This document shows, piece by piece, positions 59,994 to 64,000 of a stretch of 64,000 nt of DNA. A program made the translations under genes and the position numbers. Location of the stretch: NCBI RefSeq assembly GCF_900112865.1, contig NZ_FONH01000003.1:204005-268004 (forward strand), read 5' to 3'. Within the stretch, counting starts at the first letter, position 1, and each line of letters opens with the position of its first letter. Under the pieces are notes generated by a model, which saw only the letters and a list, made by a program, of their open reading frames with translations, made no database searches and was not told the origin of the DNA. The stretch is from Dyella marensis. GTDB lineage: Bacteria > Pseudomonadota > Gammaproteobacteria > Xanthomonadales > Rhodanobacteraceae.

Positions 59994-61610
59994 CTAGGCG
60001 CTGGCGTCCAACGCCCGATACCGGAATTCCCGCAGCACGACGCTGCCCTCATTCGCGCTGTAGATGCCGATCTTCAGCGCCAGGAACCCGCCGAACACAT
60101 TGTGATGGATGCCGGACACCTCCATCCGCATCGGATGCTGGACCCAGGTGCGCCCGTCATCGTGGGAGTAGTGCCATGTCACCACATGGTTGTCGTTGGT
60201 CAGGCGGATGTGCACGCGCGAGGTGGACATCGCCTGGCGGATCCAGGGATGCTCCTGCGCGTACTCGAACATCTTCATCGTATCCGGCGTAAAGCCGATG
60301 CCGACGAAGGCCTTGGGGTTGTAGAACAGCAGCAGGCCGCCCTCGGCCTTGCCGTCGAGTTCCAGGACGAGTTCCGCCTCGTACGAGCGGTCGCCCACGG
60401 TGCACACGAGCGGCGTGCTGTCGGCTGGCGATTGACCCTGCGCGGCGAGGCGCATGCCGCCTCCGGCGATGTCACGGACGCGTTGCATTTCGGTCGGCGT
60501 CGCATCGTGGAACGACCACGGCATGCCCAGCTTGCGCACGCTGAAAGGGCCCGACAATGCCATCCCATCGGCGCCGGCGCGGCCGCCCTTGGGCTTGGGC
60601 AACGGCTTGGACAGATCGCCTCCCAGCGCGCGGAACCAGCCATCGCCGGTCCATTCGATCGGCTCCAGCAATGTCTGCCGGCCCAGCGTGCGAAAGCCAT
60701 TCTCATAGCCGTGATAGACCATCCACCAATCGCCCGCCGGCCCCTCCACCAGCGATGCATGGCCGCGCGACCACCACGGCTCATCGGCGTTCTTCGTCCG
60801 CACCAAGGGGTTATGCGGGCAGTGCTCCCACGGCCCGTGCACGGACTTCGAGCGCGCCGCGATCACCATATGCCCGGTCGGTGGGCCGGCGGTGCCGCCG
60901 ACCGCGGTGACGAGATAGAACCACTCGCCATGCTTGAGCAGCTTGGGGCCCTCGGGCGCGAAGGTCTCCACCACCCAGTCGTCCGGATACCGCCACGCGT
61001 TATAGGCCTGCTCCAACGGGCCATCCGTGGACAGGCCATCGTCGCTCAGGCGCACCTTGCGGATGCCATTGACGAACAGATAGCGCTTGCCATCCTCGCC
61101 GACGACATGGCCCGGGTCGATGCAACCGGGGATGTTCAGGTCGATCGGCTCGCTCCACGGCCCTTCGATGCGGTCGGCCCAGATCGCGTAGATCGACCAC
61201 GGTTTTCCTTCCGGCGCCGCGGGCAGATAGATGAAGTAGCGGCCGTTGTGCTTGCACAGGTCGACGGCCCAGACGGAGCCGATCGGCTTGGTCAGCGCAG
61301 GCACCACGGGCGTCCAGTTCACCAGGTCGGTGGAATGCCAGATCAGCAGCCCGGGGCAGGCGGAAAACGGCGAGAAGGTCATGTAGTAATCGCGGCCGTC
61401 CTTGAGGATGGTCGGATCGGGATGGTCGCCGGCAAGGATGGGATTGCGATAAGTGCCGTTGCCGGCATCCGCCTGGCGTTGCTGTTCGATGCCGCGGCGC
61501 CACGCTGGTCTGGTGGCGGCGTTATCGATGGCGGCTGCCTTGAGGGCCAACGGTGCGGCGGCCCCGGCCAGCATCAGCTTGAGCGTGTGGCGGCGATGTG
61601 GGTCGGTCAT
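59994..61610 (-). CDS. GH43-family glycoside hydrolase (beta-xylosidase/arabinofuranosidase type)
   Basis: Exported enzyme of 538 residues. A twin-arginine-like signal (MTDPHRRHTLKLMLAGAAAPLALKAAA) is followed by a five-bladed beta-propeller with catalytic base Asp65 (GDHPDPT), the pKa modulator Asp in PGCIDPGHV and the acid Glu in FAPEGP. A C-terminal beta-sandwich (about 350-535) follows. It would remove xylose or arabinose from plant xylan fragments in the periplasm. It starts 23 bp after the GH39 gene's stop on the same strand. Confidence 0.9.
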   Translation of the reverse strand: MTDPHRRHTLKLMLAGAAAPLALKAAAIDNAATRPAWRRGIEQQRQADAGNGTYRNPILAGDHPDPTILKDGRDYYMTFSPFSACPGLLIWHSTDLVNWTPVVPALTKPIGSVWAVDLCKHNGRYFIYLPAAPEGKPWSIYAIWADRIEGPWSEPIDLNIPGCIDPGHVVGEDGKRYLFVNGIRKVRLSDDGLSTDGPLEQAYNAWRYPDDWVVETFAPEGPKLLKHGEWFYLVTAVGGTAGPPTGHMVIAARSKSVHGPWEHCPHNPLVRTKNADEPWWSRGHASLVEGPAGDWWMVYHGYENGFRTLGRQTLLEPIEWTGDGWFRALGGDLSKPLPKPKGGRAGADGMALSGPFSVRKLGMPWSFHDATPTEMQRVRDIAGGGMRLAAQGQSPADSTPLVCTVGDRSYEAELVLELDGKAEGGLLLFYNPKAFVGIGFTPDTMKMFEYAQEHPWIRQAMSTSRVHIRLTNDNHVVTWHYSHDDGRTWVQHPMRMEVSGIHHNVFGGFLALKIGIYSANEGSVVLREFRYRALDASA

Positions 61611-61632
61611 GCGCGACTCCGTCGGTGCAGGT

Positions 61633-63222
61633 TCAAGGTTTGCCGGTGGGCGAGAGTTCGATCAGCACCACGTCGTTGTCGCGCATGGGGATCGCCAGCC
61701 GGCCAGTGCCGGATTTGTCGATGTGCAACTCACGCGTGGTGGGCCGGTCCGCGGTGAGCTCGTGCAGCTTCTTCAGCTGCGGCGCATCCAGCGACGCCGG
61801 CGACCCCATGCGCAGGTAGGCGGTGTAGGCATCGTTGGCGTCCAAGCCGGTGCGATGGATCGTCACCTGGTAGTTGCCGGCGCGCAGGCCTTTGAGGTCG
61901 AGTCGTACGCTGCCGGCCGGAGCGACAGGTTGCACCCGCGTGTAGAAGGAGCGGTTGCTCTGCGCCTGCTGCGGTTGCCGGAATTGCCACACCAGGGCCT
62001 TGAGCGTGTTGCCATCCCAGGTGGCGATGGTCTGGGCATCGCCAGTGGCGAGCTCGCGGTCGCCGAGCCTGTGCAGGTACTTGTAGGCGAAGTACGCGGG
62101 CTTGCGGATGCCCTGCGGATTGAGCAGCCCGAAGCCGCCCTGGAACGGCGCAGTGGGCGGGCCCGGTTCCTCGAACAGATCGCTGAAGGTCCAGTAGCTC
62201 ATGCCCTGCGCGAGGCCATCCACCGCCTTGAGCTTGCTCAGGATGTAGGCCGCGCTCAGGTAGGCATCGTGCACCGCGTCGCGCGGCGTGTAGCTGGTGC
62301 TCCATTCGGTGAAATACAGCGGCAGGCCGGGGCGCGCGGAAGCCTGGATCTGCTGCCGCACGCGGCGCACGTCGCCGACGATGGCATCGGGCGAGGGCGA
62401 GAGCTTGGTGTCTTCCTTGCCTTGCTCGTCGAGAAAGCCGCCGTCGACGCCATAGGTGTGCGTGGCGATGAAGTCGAGCGGCACATCGTCTTTCGCCGCG
62501 TGGGCGATGAATTCTGGCACCCATGCTGCACCGGCCGTCGCCGGACCGCCCACCCGCAATTGCGGGTCGACGCGCTTGAGCGCACGGGCGGTGGCGTCGT
62601 ACAGGGCGAAGTAGGCGGCCTGGTCCGCGCCTTCCCAGAAGCCGGCCAGGTTGGGCTCGTTCCAGACCTCGAAATACCAGCGGCGGATTTCCTCGCGGCC
62701 ATAGCGCTGTTCGAGGTGGCGCGCGAAAGTGTCGATCAGCGCGGTCCACTTCGCCAGGTCCGGATGCGAGGTGTTGCCCTTCCAGTAGAAGATGTGCTGG
62801 TCGGACGTCTTCATCGCCTCGGGCGTGAAGCCCAGTTCGACGAAGGGGCGGATGCCCATCGCCAACAGGCGGTCGTACAGCGTGTCGATCTTGGTCCAGT
62901 CGTAGTTCGGCTTGCCCCCATCTTCGCGATAGGTGCCGAGCACGTCGTGGAAGATGGCGTGGAAGCGGATGTAGCGGAAACCCAACTCGTCACGGACTGT
63001 CTTGAGCTGGGCGAGGCTGTCGTCACGCAACAACGTGCCGGGGTAGTCCGAGCCGATGGAAAAGGTTTCGAAGCCGCTGCGCGGCGTGGTCGGTCCGGCG
63101 ACGTCGATGGAGATCGGGCGGATCGGCGTTTGCGCGTGGACTGCGCCCTGGAACATCAGCAGCAGCGCCATCGCGCGCACGGCACCACGTTTTCCCCATC
63201 CGTTCACCAGCCCTCTCCCCAT
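61633..63222 (-). CDS. GH39-family beta-xylosidase
   Basis: Secreted glycosidase of 529 residues with a signal peptide (MGRGLVNGWGKRGAVRAMALLLMFQGAVHA). The (beta/alpha)8 barrel carries acid/base Glu189 (VWNEPN) and nucleophile Glu306 (FTEWST), the GH39 pair; a C-terminal beta domain follows. It would release xylose from the non-reducing ends of xylo-oligosaccharides. The start at ATG 63220-63222 begins the signal peptide; the longer frame is rejected. With the GH43 gene it forms a two-gene hemicellulose-degradation operon. Confidence 0.9.
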   Translation of the reverse strand: MGRGLVNGWGKRGAVRAMALLLMFQGAVHAQTPIRPISIDVAGPTTPRSGFETFSIGSDYPGTLLRDDSLAQLKTVRDELGFRYIRFHAIFHDVLGTYREDGGKPNYDWTKIDTLYDRLLAMGIRPFVELGFTPEAMKTSDQHIFYWKGNTSHPDLAKWTALIDTFARHLEQRYGREEIRRWYFEVWNEPNLAGFWEGADQAAYFALYDATARALKRVDPQLRVGGPATAGAAWVPEFIAHAAKDDVPLDFIATHTYGVDGGFLDEQGKEDTKLSPSPDAIVGDVRRVRQQIQASARPGLPLYFTEWSTSYTPRDAVHDAYLSAAYILSKLKAVDGLAQGMSYWTFSDLFEEPGPPTAPFQGGFGLLNPQGIRKPAYFAYKYLHRLGDRELATGDAQTIATWDGNTLKALVWQFRQPQQAQSNRSFYTRVQPVAPAGSVRLDLKGLRAGNYQVTIHRTGLDANDAYTAYLRMGSPASLDAPQLKKLHELTADRPTTRELHIDKSGTGRLAIPMRDNDVVLIELSPTGKP

Positions 63223-63463
63223 CCGGTATCGCGTCGCCGGATCGTATCGGCGCACATCGAGGATGCGGGGAAAAGCGCGGCGCGGCTGATGCAAAACGTA
63301 AGCCGGCACGGCGGATATCGCAAAGCCGCACACGGCCGGCGAGAGACCGCTGCCGGCGATGCCGCGGCGCGGCATATGTCACGCCGTGCGTGACGAGGCC
63401 ACCAGCCGCACAGCCCGCTTTGCTACGCTCCCGCCCACGAATCCGGCGAGGGGATGCAGGGGC

Positions 63464-64000
63464 ATGGCGGTGGAACACCAAGGGGTGGCGTTGCTGCCGG
63501 TCATTACGTTGCTGGCGGCCGGTGTCATCGCGGCGCCGCTGTTCAAGCGGCTGGGCCTGGGCGCGGTGCTGGGTTACCTGGCCGGCGGGCTGGCGATCGG
63601 GCCGTTCGGGCTGAAGGTCTTCACCGACCCAGGCGCCATCCTGCAGGTGGCCGAGCTGGGCGTGGTGATGTTCCTGTTCCTGATCGGGCTGGAAATGCAT
63701 CCTTCGCGGCTATGGAGCCTGCGCCGGCAGATCTTCGGCCTGGGCTTGGCGCAGGTTGCCGTCTGCGCGGTCGCGCTCACCTTGGTTGGCGTCCTGACCG
63801 GCTACCCGGTGGCGCCTTCGTTCGTGGCCGGCGCCGGCTTCGTGCTGACTTCCACCGCGATCGTGATGCAACTGCTGGAGGAGCGCCGCGAAGTGAACGA
63901 GCCCAGCGGCCAGCGCATCGTCTGCGTGCTGCTGCTGGAAGACCTGATGATCGTGCCGCTGCTGGCGGCGGTGGCATTCCTGGCGCCGATCGCGCCGGGC
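63464..64000 (+). CDS. Kef-type monovalent cation:proton antiporter, N-terminal part (cut by the window end)
   Basis: The first 179 residues of a CPA2-family transporter. The N-terminus has helix 1 (VALLPVITLLAAGVIAAPLFKRLGLG), then GAVLGYLAGGLAIGPFGLK and the conserved MFLFLIGLEMHPSRLW. Later helices with GAGFVLTSTAIVMQLLEERRE and CVLLLEDLMIVPLLA match KefB/KefC, which exchange K+ for H+ under glutathione control. A TrkA-N domain would follow outside the window. An AGGGG site precedes the ATG. Confidence 0.88.
   Translation, partial: MAVEHQGVALLPVITLLAAGVIAAPLFKRLGLGAVLGYLAGGLAIGPFGLKVFTDPGAILQVAELGVVMFLFLIGLEMHPSRLWSLRRQIFGLGLAQVAVCAVALTLVGVLTGYPVAPSFVAGAGFVLTSTAIVMQLLEERREVNEPSGQRIVCVLLLEDLMIVPLLAAVAFLAPIAPG

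Noticed and set aside
1-64000. tRNA, rRNA, riboswitch or transposase genes
   Set aside because: No cloverleaf, rRNA, riboswitch or transposase signature could be seen by reading; short or diverged ones cannot be excluded without a covariance-model search.

Overview
This 64 kb window is GC-rich, densely coding chromosomal DNA from a gammaproteobacterium of the Xanthomonadales, most likely a Rhodanobacteraceae member (Dyella/Luteibacter/Rhodanobacter type). That placement is an inference. It rests on the TonB receptor with an N-terminal plug, the PdxR/MocR regulator, the single-chain isobutyryl-CoA mutase IcmF, the multi-subunit hydroxyproline dehydrogenase operon, the fabG2/COG4648 pair and the dispersed palindromic repeats. 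No tRNA, rRNA, CRISPR array, integrase, transposase or complete prophage gene was seen.

Layout. 1-6.4 kb: the end of an unknown gene, an aldo/keto reductase, a FabG-like reductase plus COG4648 membrane protein, a FUSC-family membrane protein and leucine dehydrogenase. 6.6-12.6 kb: a TonB receptor, a probable relic of a Tat-exported glycosidase and a Tat-exported hydrolase-like protein. 13.1-23.6 kb: a nine-gene, tightly overlapped leftward operon for uptake and breakdown of hydroxyproline and prolyl peptides, with a divergent PAS-AraC regulator at 23.8 kb. 24.6-28.5 kb: two small YXWGXW-type secreted proteins, an M48 lipoprotein protease, a TetR-hydrolase pair and a small secreted protein. 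28.7-30.5 kb: a LytS/LytTR two-component system. 30.7-35.2 kb: YceI, a MocR regulator, a beta-barrel protein and a PepSY protein. 35.3-38.8 kb: icmF. 39.0-40.3 kb: an MFS transporter. 40.6-43.3 kb: a partner-switching module (phosphatase fused to an anti-sigma kinase domain, plus a STAS protein). 43.5-46.3 kb: TetR, an Lnt-like acyltransferase and a hydrolase. 46.4-50.3 kb: an OmpR/QseC-type two-component system, a DUF3313 lipoprotein and two half-size PqiA proteins. 50.4-52.8 kb: an NTF2-like protein and a second LytS/LytTR system. 52.9-56.6 kb: a class V aminotransferase, an aldo/keto reductase with an EamA exporter, and a divergent CGNR regulator. 56.6-57.8 kb: a composite repeat array. 57.8-59.9 kb: a small protein, a decayed gene and an arsR-arsI-arsC operon. 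60.0-63.2 kb: GH43 and GH39 xylan-type glycosidases. 63.5 kb to the end: a Kef-type antiporter cut by the window edge.

The most distinctive non-coding feature is a set of three palindromic repeat families scattered between genes. Family B has arms of the type GTAGGTTGGGGTGAG / CTCACCCCAACCTAC, family A has ends CGTCATTCC / GGAATGACG, and family C carries CCCTCTCCCC. Several coding sequences take their stop codon from a family B arm. At 56.95-57.82 kb A and B elements alternate in a tandem array with an exact 259-bp period. Several regulator genes have promoters placed so that the transcript would begin at or within a few bases of the ATG.
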